DNA from: Hippasteria phrygiana
Taxonomy: Eukaryota; Echinodermata; Asteroidea; Valvatida; Goniasteridae
Direction: 5' to 3'
Length of the DNA: 64,000 nt
NCBI GenBank assembly: GCA_037893225.1
Contig: JAZGUH010000564.1
Coordinates: 2,232,001-2,296,000 of the forward strand
The position numbers were made by a program, and so were the translations under genes. The notes under the pieces were generated by a model that was not told where the DNA came from, made no database searches, and saw nothing but the letters and a program-made list of their open reading frames with translations. Shown piece by piece: positions 1-12,440 of this stretch. Every line of letters starts with the position of its first letter. Position 1 is the stretch's first letter.

Positions 1-1600
1 GGCATACTACACATCAGCTATAACTAGAACACAAATATTTTACAAGAAACTGAATTTATTTAATAAAAGATGATATGAATGCACAATTGCACATGACATA
101 CAGCTGACCTTTAAAAGAGGAACGCTTTGAAGTGCACCTACAGATCAGACAGCCCTGGTCTAGTTCTGATGTTCAAACAACAATATCGCTGATTCTTTAA
201 ACCGGTATCCGACTATGCAACTTCACAGCGCTGGTTTCGCTGGTGCCCAGCCTCGACTCCATGGGTGCGTGTGATCGAGCAAGGCATGCTGGGAAAAACA
301 TGGCGCAACAAGATCGTACCCATGGTAACGAGGTTTGCTTGTGCCCACCACAGCTCCAATACTGGGCGCTGGTAAGCACTGATGCGCTTTCAGCTCTAAT
401 TGGATAGATTTTTTGTGACTTATGAACGTGGGTTACCACTGCCGTGGCTCATCTGCGCAGCATGCAATTCGAAATGTCATTGTACGCTACTCAGAATGCC
501 GTGCGTTTTCCTTCACAGAAATTCTGTGAAGCTCATCAGCATTTCCCAGTACTAGTATGGGCGGTGGGCATGAGCGAAAGCGCTGGTTGACAGAAATTTT
601 GTTGCGACATGGCATTCTTTTTCCAAATTACAGATTGTTTTCGTTGATTACAGTTAAGACTTTAAAACGGATATTTATTTTCCCACTATTTCAAGCACCC
701 CTATTTTCGAATGGAAGAGGCACACAGACGACCGTTCGTTCGCACTTGGCTTTAGCTCCTGTCCGATCCGTCGCGCGCCTTTTGCCTGATACCAGCCTAG
801 ATTTATTGATTTTCCTGGCTTCTGCCACATGGCCACTAACTTTACTATCATTACATATACCATGGAGAAATCTTATTTCTCCATGCATATACAGCCCGGG
901 CTTTTGTGTCAGGTTGTCGGTGTTTATAAAAACCTCTCCAACGGGAGTTTTAGCTGCCATTGTTTACAACAGCGTGTTTTATAGCATATATAAAAAAAAA
1001 TTCTGCTCGGAATTTCTGGTCGTCCGGTACATTTATATTTTAACTTTTATAATTATAAAATATAGAAAAAATCTCAACCCGGCACGAAAAATCTGCCCGG
1101 CCGCTGATGAGAAACAAGTAATTTTTTTAGGTTGCCTTATGCAACTTCCCTTCTCTGACCTTGGTGATTGTTTTGGACTGAACCCTGTAGAAACATATGG
1201 GAACATGCATGAACACTCTTTTTCCTTGTGAATATTTAATGAAAGGCCACTCTATCTGGTTGTGGGACAACAGTTTACTGACTAGAGTCTGTTTCACAGG
1301 AGCACTGGAAACACACATCTGCGATGATTGGCGCCTGGTGTCTGACGCCCAAGGATGCCTGCGATTTCATTGCAGGCTTTCACACGATTACAACACAATC
1401 CAGTTGCGAACAGCCCTGATTTTGCAGTGTTTGCATGCGTGGGTCAGAGGCTTCGTTGGTATGTACTACGATATTCTATGAACGATTAAGTTTATAGGGT
1501 ACCAGTGATTTTCCCACACTGTACAAACATTCCGTAAAACAACAGGTTTCTGCTTTTAAAAACAATCACTGTATTTCGGTTTTAACGGATTTATGGTACT
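1..1600. other. Stretch without a recognisable gene
   Basis: Open frames on both strands are short and overlap one another, with no domain I recognise. One 25-bp hairpin at 861-885 is listed separately. The longest plus-strand frame (557-1231) is hydrophobic and AT-rich with no splice logic and looks like chance. Confidence 0.6.
861..885. repeat. Short CATGGAG hairpin
   Basis: Eleven-base arms beginning CATGGAGAAAT are separated by three bases. It resembles the palindromes at 8,324-8,349 and 39,740-39,771, which share the CATGGAG start. Confidence 0.6.
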
Positions 1601-1948
1601 GTGACCTATGTGGGCATTTCCACAACGGGGTACATTTGATAGCAAAGTTTTGGATTTGTGTGGGGGGGGGGGGACACTGGAGGGTACAGCAAAGCAAGAT
1701 ATTGTGTTTAGTTGTTTCCTGTACATTCCCGAGGCCTTGTGTACAAACAATATAGAGGACTTTCTCTGTACTTTAGAAATTACAGTGGTCGTCGTAAATA
1801 ATCACGTATGTAACGAAGACAGAATTTTTACAACAAATTAACAATAACAGGACACTAATTATCATGTGCATGAATCTACCCAAATGTCATCTCATTATAA
1901 CCCATTTAGGAGTGCTAACAGCCACAATAAACACAATTTTGTTGGTCT
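1600..1948 (+). repeat. Dispersed repeat family, copy A, first part
   Basis: This segment reappears in reverse complement at about 12,116-12,440. Shared blocks include the tract around the poly-G run at 1,662-1,673, the block ending CCGAGGCCTT near 1,738, and the block from GGACACTAATTAT to TTGGTCTTTAA. Copy A lacks about 100 bases present in the other copy and carries different sequence there. The family is not recognised. The copies are useful because each carries a different younger insertion, so each shows the other's empty site. Confidence 0.75.
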
Positions 1949-1952
1949 TTAA

Positions 1953-2076
1953 AACCCTAACCCTGCCAGACGCAGCACAGTGCATCTGTGGTGAAAGCTT
2001 CACTTTGCTGGACTCTGCACTTGCAATATGATGCATCTGGCAGGGTTTCTAGCCAAAATGCCCTGGAGGGTTAGGG
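1953..2076. mobile_element. MITE with telomere-like CCCTAACCCT ends and TTAA target
   Basis: The ends are CCCTAACCCTGCC and AGGGTTAGGG, flanked by TTAA at 1,949-1,952 and 2,077-2,080 (two extra A on the left). A second copy lies at 15,859-16,005 with exact TTAA on both sides. The related repeat at about 12,110-12,120 reads through with a single TTAA, which gives the empty site. TTAA targets with C-rich ends are typical of piggyBac-type non-autonomous elements; the family assignment is inference. Confidence 0.75.
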
Positions 2077-2080
2077 TTAA

Positions 2081-2480
2081 GACACTTATAGGTAACGTAT
2101 GTAACATGGACAGAAATGTTGTGACAAATTTCTGTCCACGTTACGTACTTAATATTCTGTACATAATAACCTGTGACATCTTTGTCTTGGTTTTTACAGG
2201 TACATATGCTGTAGGGATAAGAATGAAAAGGCACAATATTTGATAGACATCTATCAATATTAACAAACTTTGTCTGTTACGTACGGAGCATTCTGAGCAT
2301 ACATATCTTGTAAAATTTGCCCGTAAAGTCTTAAATTCTTTGTGAGCACGATCTTCAACGATGAGGTGGGAATGTACAAGGGAAAAAGAGGGCAAACAAC
2401 TCGATATTATTATCCTGCTTCAATTCCCAATCCCATGTCACACTTTTGTACCCCTTTACTGTGGAACAGCCCATGTACGT
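2081..2480 (+). repeat. Dispersed repeat family, copy A, second part
   Basis: The stretch at 2,085-2,210 matches 10,850-10,945 in reverse complement (the block GACAGAAATNTGTCCACGT and a tail with GGTTATTATGTAC). The stretch 2,195-2,480 matches 8,885-9,180 in reverse complement (TTTGCCCTCTTTT, CCTTGTACATTCCCAC and related blocks). No coding capacity is visible. Confidence 0.7.
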
Positions 2481-3304
2481 GTCACGGTCCGCCGATGAGC
2501 GATTTCAAAGGGCGCGCTCTGTCGGATCCCCAGGGACAGTAAATAGCATGGTGCCCTGTTTACAAATAAACATGTTTACTACAACGCTGGCGATTCGGGG
2601 GACGCGTCTCGCCTTGTTGCATAGCTGCTCACACGTAGCGATATCGTACTATTGAGCTCGAAGGATGTGACAGTTTCTAGTGAAAAGTTACGTATATTGC
2701 TAGATTAAGAATGCCTCGTGAAGTTAGAAAACACTGTTGTATTTGCATAACAGGAGTAAGTTGTAGATTTTGTTTGCATCTAGTGTATATAAGAACGATA
2801 TCAAACCTTGGCTTTTGCTTCAAGATGAACGCGACTGAAGGTGATCTGTACACAAATATTTAACACACAATGAACTTGTTTTAAAAGTTCTGCTTGTACG
2901 AAATAAAGTCGTTGTAAAAGGAGCCAGATGATTGAAGAGGTAGAAAAAAATCATATCTAGCAGTTTCCTACAACTTCCAGCGCAGCCAAGCTCGGGTAGG
3001 ACTACTCCGTCAGCGGCAGGAACACGTCCCTCAACCCCAGCAGCTTTGTATGATGTTGCTGCGCAGCGCGCTTGGAATATGAAAAGAAAAAAAAAAAGAG
3101 CATGCAACAGCATCCCAAGCAGCAGGCTTTAAAGTTTGCACTCAGTTCTCAAGGGAAACAATAAGTGGATTGCCTGGCCTCATGCTAGAGACTTTGTGGG
3201 TTTTTTTCTTTAAAACCCTAGAAAAAGAAGCAAGGCAAAAGTTGTTGGGAAAACGACGAGCAATGAGATCTTCAACAGATGTTCAGATGTTTTTTTGTTT
3301 TTTT

Positions 3305-4988
3305 TGGGGGGGGGGGGGGGGGGCCACTGCTCACTTCAGCCGAGTTATGGATGTTAGAAAATATGATACAACACATCACGGAATCGGTTGCAACAAACAT
3401 AATGGTGAAAAGCTTCAGTGATACATTATGACTGCATATTTCAAAGTGGTAAAAGTACAAAATTTCACCTTAATGATGAATGTCAAGGACAGTCACTCTG
3501 TAAATCACTCAACTTGTTGGGAATATTCGAAGGTGGGAAAGATGATGGGATCAACATTGATGCAGCATTCAACCCCGTTTTTGAGGAACTTCTGAAGATC
3601 ACTGGGGCATCTTAAAGTTGCAGCTCCCAAAAATTGAAGGTTCATCAAAAAATCAGAGAACATTTGTGTAGGCTTTGTGAAAGTTAAATAATTTTTCCCT
3701 CTTAAGTTATTTACTTTTACATTTTTCATTCATATAAAAACCATTCTGTCCGAGGAAAAAAAATATTTAACACACAATGAACTTTTTTTAGAATTTGAGT
3801 CATGTTTTAATTTGGTTGCAAATCATACAATTTACTTGAAATTGTAAAGGTAACTTAAATTGTACCTTTCTGGAAAAATTAAGGGTTTTTCACAAAACCA
3901 TGAAAGTCAATAGTCAAGTCTGGTCAATTGTAGTCTGGTCAAGTGGATACATGATAATTCACGAGGATCTCTTCTCTTTGGCGAGTCAGATCTTTGAGTC
4001 ATTTGCCCTGTTTAAACAAGACATGGGTGTGATAAGAGGACCCATGATAGCAACTAACAAGAGATCGATATCCGATGCAAGTCCATGCAACATGAAAACA
4101 GTGGCATAACTTGGGTTGAACTGGGGGGGGGGGGGGGGGGGGGGGTTGACAACACCTGAGTGAATACATTTTTCGGGGGGGGGGGGCTGAAGGCAACAAT
4201 GTAATCGTTTTTGTTGAAGATTTTAAATGGGGGAGAGGAGGCGGCACGTGTCCCCCATGCACGCCCATAGTTACATGTAGGCCACTGTATGAAGCATGTA
4301 CATGTATTGTACTTTGAACATCCTCCGCAAATATTTTGTTCAGTGCTACTTTATGCAATTCTTTATGAAGTAATCAGACGATGTATGACTGGGCGTCTTT
4401 CTTAAGCATCCCCTGATGGCGGTCATCCATGTGGTACTTTGGAGAGAAAAAATCAAGTAACCAGACGACTTAGGACTGGAAGACTTTAATTACTTTAGCA
4501 CTCTTTGATGGTGATCACCACTGTTTAATCAGAAGAGAGTACTACTTCCCTTTGATGGCAACCTGTAGAGTCTGCTTAATTTGTTTCCCGCAGCGAACAC
4601 GAATAGGAAAGAATTCAGAATTGGGGTTCCTTGTTTAATTATTTAAAGAAAAGAAAATAATAAAATATAATCTTCTAACTTGGATTTCAGGTACAATGCA
4701 TATACAATGTATTGTGGAAACTTGAGTAATCTGGATCTATAGCAGGGCGAAGAGATTAATCCAGGGGGGGGGGGTCCAGTTTTAGCTGAAAAGGGGTGAA
4801 AACTCGGGGGGGGGGGGGGGGGGGTGTTAACAACAACAGGTATGCACCGCTTTTGTCTGCATAACATTAAACCTGCTTCCTTTGAGTACATCAAATAGGT
4901 AGTTTATGCAGAAATAGCATGTGTGCCTCCTGCCTGCCCTCTTCCATGAGCACAGAGAGCTTAACCCCCCCCCCCCCCCCCCCCCCCC
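3305..4988. repeat. Cluster of long poly-G then poly-C tracts
   Basis: G runs of roughly 10 to 22 bases lie at about 3,306-3,322, 4,124-4,145, 4,176-4,186, 4,763-4,772 and 4,806-4,824. A C run of about 24 bases follows at 4,965-4,988. On the minus strand they read as meaningless proline runs in short frames. They could form quadruplexes or be unstable in replication; exact lengths in an assembly are unreliable. Confidence 0.8.
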
Positions 4989-7900
4989 AATAATGCTGGA
5001 CCTGCCCCAGTAATATTAAAATGGAAAGATTTTACTTAAATAACCCCACAGCAAAATCTTGGAAAACAAATTACTCTCCTTGATAAAAACTATCAAAATA
5101 TGTGGCTCTGCCTGTTATTTCAAGATTTATGTCAGCAAAATCTGTAAAAATGAGGCAGAAATCAACATGTGCCAACTTGAAAAACATATGCATGTAACAC
5201 AAATAACACAAACTTTCTTCCCCTATATTGCACAAACATTTCCCAACTAAGTTCTCAAATTCCCCAAAGGTTGTGCCAAGTGTTTATACAATTCTGAAAA
5301 CAGACGGATGATTCTTTTCCAGAATTTGCTTTTCCTGACCGATTTTAGTAGGATGTATATACTGAAGTAAAATCTTTCCGTTTAGTGTTTATACAAAATA
5401 CGTGTAGAATTCATCGTGCATTGAGTACATGTACATTCGCTATGCATGCTCACTACGTTATATTGTACATGCTCTAGTCTTATCTTGCCACCACCAAGCC
5501 TACTTACAATGTCGAAATTATGCCGATTGTAACACCCATCAGCATGTTGATGAACGCTGGAATAAATCTACTTCCCGTCCTTTTGACCACGAACACGACC
5601 AATCTGTGAATACATTCATTTTCCACGTCCAAAACACCCACAGAATCAACGCTGCATTTCCCGCACGCACAATGTTGCCACGTCAGCCATTTTTAAATAC
5701 CCACTGAACGTCAGCACGTGCGAAGACGCACATCAATCGCAAGGATTCAGTGGAAAAATGCTCCTTTTAAAAATATTGGCCAGGGGCAAATGGACTAAGC
5801 CAATGTTTTTATGCAGATTTTAGATGTTCAGCTAAGTCTTACAGGTATAATTGAAGTGAGTATTGAAGCCATTCGTCGAGAAAACAATTTTTGTTGCACG
5901 ACAGCTGTTCTCCGTCTCGGGAAATTCCACGGGTATGAGTCATGCATATTTGACCTTGGCACAAACAATGGTGTCGTGTGACCAGGGGATGCGGAGTAAT
6001 AAGCCGAATCACTTCGGGGTTGTTGCCAAAGAGTTCCTCCACACACAAAAAATAGATTTTGGCCCCAAAAATCCTTGGATCTGGTCTATCTAAAACATTT
6101 TGGGGAGGGATAAATATCGATGACGTCATCACTTAGCAAAAAGAAAGTCAGCAGAGGCAATTTTTGTGCAGATTTTTCTCTTCTAGTGGCCGGGAGCGCC
6201 AGCTGTTTATGTCATGATCGTGCGATAGACGAAGGTTGAAAGGTCACGTACAAGAGAGGGAAAGCTGAGTATTGAGCTATTTCGGTAGTTTTGGTGAAAA
6301 AAGGGGATTTTTTGTAGGCCCAATAATTTATTTTTAATAAGTAATGTTCTTAACTTATAATTCGATAATCTGAAGGCCGATTTTCACCATTTTTAAAAGG
6401 TAGAGTTAGGAACTTATGCATGTTCATTACATAAATTTCCCGGATGTAGGGTGTTCCCCGTGAGGAGAAATCCATTCATGAATTTCGTTATGTGTTTTTG
6501 GAAATCCGAGTCGGCACATGTAAACAACAAATAAAATGGCGCCCTCTGTTGGTTTGCACAGTCGAGTTCAGTTTGTACGCGCGAAATACAAATTGGCGGA
6601 TCGTGGTGTCCCCACCTGTTGTTTTCGTGTTTTAGCGTCGGTTTATACAGAGGATGTAAATTTATATACATGCACTTTGTAAAAATAATATTTGCTGTAA
6701 ACATACAGCAACACCAATGAAATGCTGTTTATTTAAAGAGAATCTAATGTTCTACAAAAATCTCATTATGCAGCAAGCAACTGACCAATCAAAACTGAAT
6801 GAAAGTCATGTTAATTGTGTTTCCTTCCTCCTTAGTGTAAACTGCACATGCATAAAGGCTACTTCACTTCTTTTTGTTTTATGCAAGATCGCCCCAAACA
6901 AGGCTAAAAGCGATTTGGTGACAGGGATACACTTTCACACGGCACGGAATCCGTGCGTTCATGACATCAATGCAATTTCATCGCTCATAAATGGGATATC
7001 TACAATGTAGACTCGAATCTGACTTGAGTTGCATTTTGAGACTAATTGACTTTACTTTGGGAAAAAAATAACTTGTTTCTCGACTTGACTTGAATTAATT
7101 TGACTTGCTGACATCAAATAAATACAAACTTTTAGGTTTACAGTTGAAAAAAATGCCAAGCCTATAGGGACCTGGATGCCCAGTACATGCAGGGACACAG
7201 CTCTGGTCGACTGCATGGAGAACTGTCAAGATCATGCCAGGTTCTTTTTTTATGGTGCCAGCCTATGCGTAGTCATTTATCATTTGAATTTTAATTTACG
7301 ATGTTCAGCAATTGACTTGATAGACTTGGTACTTGACTTGAGAATAAATCACTTGGTTACAGCACAGGTTTTGCTATATGTAAGTCTTTTCTCTGTGCTT
7401 TAATCAACTTTGGTTTGTGAATATTATGTACATGAAAATCATGTACATGTAAGTTCAGACAGCATTTTCAAAATTCAGTAAAGCCATCAGTTGAATTCGA
7501 TCTTGTTTAATCATGTTCTGCTAAACTGACTAAATGTTTTGAACTTTGCACAAGATCCATCTCAACTTGCCGTGAAGTTAAACTGCACCCAATCAACTTT
7601 ATCTGCAAAATGTATGGTGTACATGTACAGGGTTTTCCCCAGGATTTTTCAAAACTGTGGGGGATTCCATTTGTGGTTGACTGACAATTTGCGAAGCCAT
7701 GGCGTGGGGTTCTGGGCCCGCCTAAGGGCCCCAAAAATGTTGGACTTTAGATGCTCTCTGGTGCATTTTAGAGCATTTCCTGGGCTTTTCAAGTACTTTT
7801 TCTCAGGAAAAAACATGAGAATTTAATAGGCTTTTTTAAATTTAGGATATCAACATTTCATCAAATGACCACTTTTCCTTTCTGGACTAGTAATTCTAGT

Positions 7901-8323
7901 CACAAAATGAGCCATTCCAAGTTTCAGATATGCAACAGAAGTCCCCTGCCTCATGTGGTGCTTTCGGCACAATGAGCACAGCATTCCTGAAACGTGAATG
8001 CAAGTCATTAAAAATAAAGTAGAAAAGAATTGCCAGAGCTTACCCTTTTGGGAGTGCCATAAAGAAAATGTTTCATTTTCAAGCTACAATAAAAAAGAAA
8101 AAAATGTTTTGTAATAGGTGTATTGTTTATGCATGCTATAGCTTAAAAACCCTGAAAATTACAAGAAAAGTACCCCAAAAATTGGCCAGGGGTTCCCCCA
8201 TGGGCGGTTAGCCCGTTTTTAGAATGCTGTATTTACAAATTCATGTGGAAAAAAAAATTCAATTAAAATATTGAAACTAACGTTAATATTATTCATTTTA
8301 CAAAATTAGGCCTTTCGTTAAAA

Positions 8324-8349
8324 CATGGAGGAAGGAACCTTCCTCCATG
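8324..8349. repeat. Perfect CATGGAGGAAGG hairpin
   Basis: Twelve-base arms (CATGGAGGAAGG and its reverse complement) are separated by AA. The sequence belongs with the other CATGGAG palindromes in the window. Confidence 0.7.
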
Positions 8350-8884
8350 GTTAAAATAGTTTCCATTAAAATCAGTTGAAAGTAATATGGGTTTCCATGC
8401 GTTTTTTTGTGTATCGGGCAGAAATAATTGCGTATCGGGCCGATACGCAAGTTTGTACGTGAGATGAACCCTGATGTACATGTATGAATGGTCTTAGCCA
8501 AGATTTTAGCTGCAGTAAACTAGCGGTGGGAGAAATTAGAGATTTGAAAATCTACATGTAGTTATCCTAATTTTATTCAAACCCAATAACCCTAACCCCT
8601 ATTACTAGCTGGTGTGAATAATTGCATTGGAATTGGAGAATTTAGGATCGTCAGGGATACAAGTTATTTCACCGGAAGTTCCCATAGTGCTACTCCTATA
8701 AATTTTGCTGTGAACAAAACATTTTGAGGAGACATAGGGGAACTACATGTACACTTTACATCGAAAGAACAAACTTGAACTAAATATTTTAAGAGAACAA
8801 AATGCAAAATTTGAGGTTGAATTCAAAACTAAGTACACATATTTTTTGAGAATCCTACCAAATGAAACAGAAATGCAACACAGC

Positions 8885-9180
8885 GGAAGTGGAACCCTGC
8901 TAAATGCAATAACATGGGCCTTTCCATAAAGGGGTACAAAAGTACGACATGGGATTGGCAAATGAAGCAGAATAATAATTTTAAGTTGTTTGCCCTCTTT
9001 TCCCCCTTGTACATGTACATTCCCACCCCATTGTTGAGGATTGTGCTCACAAAAATATTATGACTTTCCAGGCAAATTTGTATGCTCAGAATGCTACATG
9101 TACGTACATGTACGTAACATCAACAATAAATGTCTTTATCAAATATTGTGCGTTTTCATTTTAATCCTTACAGTAGGGCT
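8885..9180 (-). repeat. Dispersed repeat, inverted copy of 2,195-2,480
   Basis: Blocks such as GGGGTACAAAAGT, CCCATGTCG-like sequence, TTTGCCCTCTTTT and the CATTCCCACC tract match 2,195-2,480 in reverse orientation. No open frame is conserved between the copies, so it is treated as non-coding repeat. Confidence 0.65.
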
Positions 9181-10849
9181 AGTGAACTTTTTTTGTAAAG
9201 GTTTTATTTGTTTGAGAGATTGTTTTCATTGTAAAGCCCACCAAAATAGAAAACAAATGATGGTAAAATGGCCCCAATTGACCAGTGCAATTTAAAGTTA
9301 TGGCCAAATATATGTTGCTCAAAATGACATTATTTTGTATAGGAAATGTGTACGAAAATGTTCAATTTTTTTTAAACTGAATAATAAGGCATATTTAAAT
9401 ATCTGTCAAAGTGTAAATAAACGCTTTAGTAACCTTTAACTTGTTTTGTCCCATTATTTTTCAGAAATACTATTGGTTCCAGTTGGTTTTGAGTTGTTAA
9501 AAATCATAATGTGCAAAAAAATGGATGTCAAAAATGTAATTTTACACCAAAAATTACCAACGTCAAGGTTGACAAATGACTAAGTCTAAACTAAAAACAC
9601 TCAAACAAAACGCCCCCATGTAATACAAATAGAATAGTCCATAAAGCTATATGGGTGTGGGAGTGGGTATGATCCATTTTTTACTACAGGGTAGAAAATT
9701 ACAATCCCACAATGGGGTAGAAGCTCTTGTTAAATTTAACAGGAAAATTATGGGTAATTTCATCAACAATAAACAAAATACATCAGATATGATCTTGATT
9801 TGAAAGGGATTTGGCTGTATTTCGTAACTGGGACAACCGCATGAACTCGACTTTTTTTTCGAACGTCAACGAGCCAGTCCGGCAGTCATATTGGCAGTCG
9901 ACATAAGGCACACAAAATTGTGCCGAGCCCCACAAAACGGCAGTTTATTTAAGCAAAAAGACCCTAAAAAATCTAAATACATCACCTTTTAACCTGATTC
10001 ATTAACTTGTGAGACCATTTTCACATGAACAGTAGTATTTTTATGTCTACATTAACGATCAGCTGGTGAACAATCACGCTTGACTATCGATCTGTTGACA
10101 CCACTGACACACGCGTCAGGCATGAAAAGGCGCCATGATGAAAATCCACAACGACACAAATGTGTCTATAACTTTAAAAAGAAATTATATTTTGACAGTT
10201 TAAAAAAAAGGAATTCAAGCCTTGATATTACTGATTAAAAATGTGAAGGTTCCATTATTATTATCAATATATTTTGTAAAGAAAAAGTATTGAAAAAAAG
10301 AAAAAAAGTCGTAACTTTGCAACGCATGGACCGATAATCATGGAACGAGGATGGTTGAATGCACTTTTTATTAGCTTCCGAGTTGTATGGTTTCTTGACG
10401 TCTGCAATGCGATACTATCGTCGAGACCGAGTTAAACAAAGTCACCAGGGGAGAAGATTCTTGCCATCGATCTTGAAAGCAGGACTGCCGTGTCATGCCT
10501 CCGCACGCGCATGGGGCCGGGGCCGAGTACGGCCCGGCCGTGAATGTGCGCGCCACGTTTGTCGGACTACTCGGAGATAAAATGAGACTTTTCAAACAGC
10601 AAAAACCAGTGCAATTTCAACGTCAATCCCAAACAAAATGGGAAAATATGTAAGTTTATTACATGATTCAACTATCAGTTTCCAAATTACGAGGAATATT
10701 TTCAAATTTTAACTTTTAAATGAGGAATGAAAAATCCGACTTTTTAAAACTAAAAATCATTGGGCGACGCTGTTAACGTCGGGCGTTCATTTTGTACACA
10801 AAGTGATCACCAGGTGCAACTACCGTGTGCGCGAGCCCCACTTACAGCA
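9181..10849. other. Stretch without a recognisable gene
   Basis: AT-rich DNA with no domain, convincing exon or terminal repeat that I can see. A locally GC-rich patch at 10,480-10,560 carries overlapping short frames on both strands and no recognisable motif. Confidence 0.5.
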
Positions 10850-10943
10850 TGTTACCTGTAAAAACCAAGACAATCTACTGTATATTTAGATGTTACAGGT
10901 TATTATGTACACGTGGACAGATTTCTGTCCACGTTATGTACGT
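10850..10943 (-). repeat. Dispersed repeat family, copy B, outer part
   Basis: Reverse-complement match to 2,085-2,210. It is separated from the rest of copy B (12,090-12,440) by the Penelope insertion. It ends with the 11-bp duplication GTTATGTACGT at 10,933-10,943. Confidence 0.75.
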
Positions 10944-12089
10944 TATGAGAGAGACTGGGATTGCGGGTAACACCATGTGAAATATATTTCTTCTAGGAAG
11001 AAGTGTGGTTCTGAAAAGAACCGGGTTGAGTGTGTAACTCGACGTTTCGGACAGTGTGCTCTGTCCGTCCTCAGGAGTGTGAGTGATGTGATGCAGAGTT
11101 GCTGCAGCTTTTATGCCTTCTGGGTGCCTAGTCGGGTGTGACGACTGGATGCTGTTGTGTGCGTTGGGGTGTGGCAGTAGCTTGTTGGGTGGCGTGGTTG
11201 TAGGATGTGTGGTGTTTGAAGAGTTGGGACCAAATGTCGTTGATGTGGAATCCGATGTCTTGAGGAACTGTGTTGTGTTTGCAGATTTCTATGGCCTCTC
11301 TGATGCGTCTTGGGTGCCAGAATGTGACTGGGGCGATGATCTTGGCTTGGTTCCAGTTGATGCGGTGGTCTTGTTCGTGTGAGTGTTTGATGATTGCTGA
11401 CTTGTCTATTTCTCCTTTCCTGCCATGTGCTTGGTGTTCCTTGAGTCTTGTGTTGAGGTCTCTGCCGGTTTCTCCGATGTACATGTACAATGTATACCTT
11501 ACCGCATTCACAGGGAATGCGGTAGACACCCGCCTTGGTGTTTGGGTCTTGTTTGTCCTTGTGTGTCTGTAGTTGAGCTTGGACCTTGTCTGGTGCTGTG
11601 TGGAAGACCTTGATTTGAGCTTGGCTGAAGATGCGTTATAGCTTGTGGGAGAGGTGGCTGATGTACGGGAGTGTGACTGTAGACTTGTATTGAGGGCGCT
11701 GTTCAGGTGGGGTGGGGGGCTTGGGCTTGTTGGTGTTGACGCTGTTGTACTTGTTGAGCTTGAGTGATGTCTTGATGTGGTGGAGTTCTTGACCTATAGG
11801 CTGGCCTGGTCGCAGGTGTTGTAGGCTCGGCGTACCAGGGTGTTGCATACTGATGACTTGAAGCGTGGATGGTGGAACGGAGAGCTGTGGAGATAGCGGT
11901 CTGTGTGTGTGGGCTTGCGGTAGACTGTGTGGGATATGGTGCCATCTGGTCTGCGGGTGAGCTTGACGTCAAGGAAAGTGATGGAGTTGTTTTGTTCTTG
12001 TTCCATGGTGAACTTGATGAGTGGGTGTTGGCTGTTGATGTGCTGTAGGAAAATCTGCAGTTTTTCTGTGCCGTATTATGTACCGTGGT
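10944..12089 (-). mobile_element. 5'-truncated Penelope-like retroelement
   Basis: The insertion is bounded by an exact 11-bp target duplication, GTTATGTACGT, at 10,933-10,943 and 12,090-12,100. Read on the minus strand it encodes the end of a reverse transcriptase followed by a GIY-YIG endonuclease, the domain order diagnostic of Penelope-like elements. It interrupts copy B of the dispersed repeat. The N-terminal part of the reverse transcriptase is missing. Confidence 0.9.
11128..12060 (-). pseudogene. Penelope RT C-terminus plus GIY-YIG endonuclease, disrupted
   Basis: On the minus strand the segment 12,006-11,794 reads MEQEQNNSITFLDVKLTR and a following YRKPTHTDRYLH motif, typical of the thumb region of Penelope reverse transcriptases. 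The segment 11,529-11,128 carries YIGETGRDLNTRLKEH, the GIY-YIG nuclease signature, then a histidine-rich tail. The two lie in the same frame but are separated by stop codons. Just before YIGETGR the protein reads RYTLYM where the family has a short CGKVYIGETGR-like junction; the DNA there contains about 13 extra bases made of TGTACATGTAC. The element must therefore be dead. In Penelope elements this protein would copy RNA and nick the target. Confidence 0.88.
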
Positions 12090-12440
12090 GTTATGTACGT
12101 TTACCTGCAAGTGTCTTAAAGACCAACAAAATTGTGTTTATTGTGGCTGTATGGGTTATTAATATGAATGAGATGACATTTGGGTAGATTCATGAACATA
12201 ATTAGTGTCCTGTCAACGAGGCAAGGATCCAGCGGAAATATCTGTCGGCGACCGGCTCCCAGTGAGCGAGGCCAGGGTGTGCTACCCGCAGATAAAGGCC
12301 TGAGCCCGTCTGGCACCCAGGCTCAAATAATCCCTGCGTAAACTGGTTGAAGGCCTCGGGAATGTACAGGAAACAACTAAACAAAATATCTTGCTTTGCT
12401 GCACCCTCCAGTGTCCCCCCTCAAATCAAAAATTTGAGAA
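12090..12440 (-). repeat. Dispersed repeat family, copy B, inner part
   Basis: Reverse-complement partner of 1,600-1,948. It includes about 100 bases (12,225-12,345) absent from copy A that can be read on the minus strand as a short frame containing FNQFTQGLFEPGCQTG, a family I do not recognise. At about 12,112-12,122 it reads CTTTAAGAC, the uninterrupted site of the MITE that sits in copy A. Confidence 0.75.

Larger units (their letters stand above)
2481..8880. other. Long stretch without a recognisable gene
   Basis: No domain or convincing exon chain was found here. The stretch holds long G and C homopolymers (3,306-4,988), many TACATGTACA words and a hairpin at 8,324-8,349. A plus-strand frame at 3,418-3,615 (65 residues, acidic C-terminus) could be an exon but has no recognisable family. 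The rest is AT-rich. Confidence 0.5.

Noticed and set aside
557..1231. 224-codon plus-strand open frame
   Set aside because: Composition is that of AT-rich non-coding DNA, there is no recognisable domain, no splice context, and several other frames overlap it.
1953..2076. CCCTAA repeats as interstitial telomere
   Set aside because: Only two units at each end, inverted with respect to each other and flanked by TTAA: a transposon terminus.
3999..4894. Minus-strand frames with polyproline stretches
   Set aside because: The prolines come only from the poly-G homopolymers on the plus strand; flanking residues show no domain.
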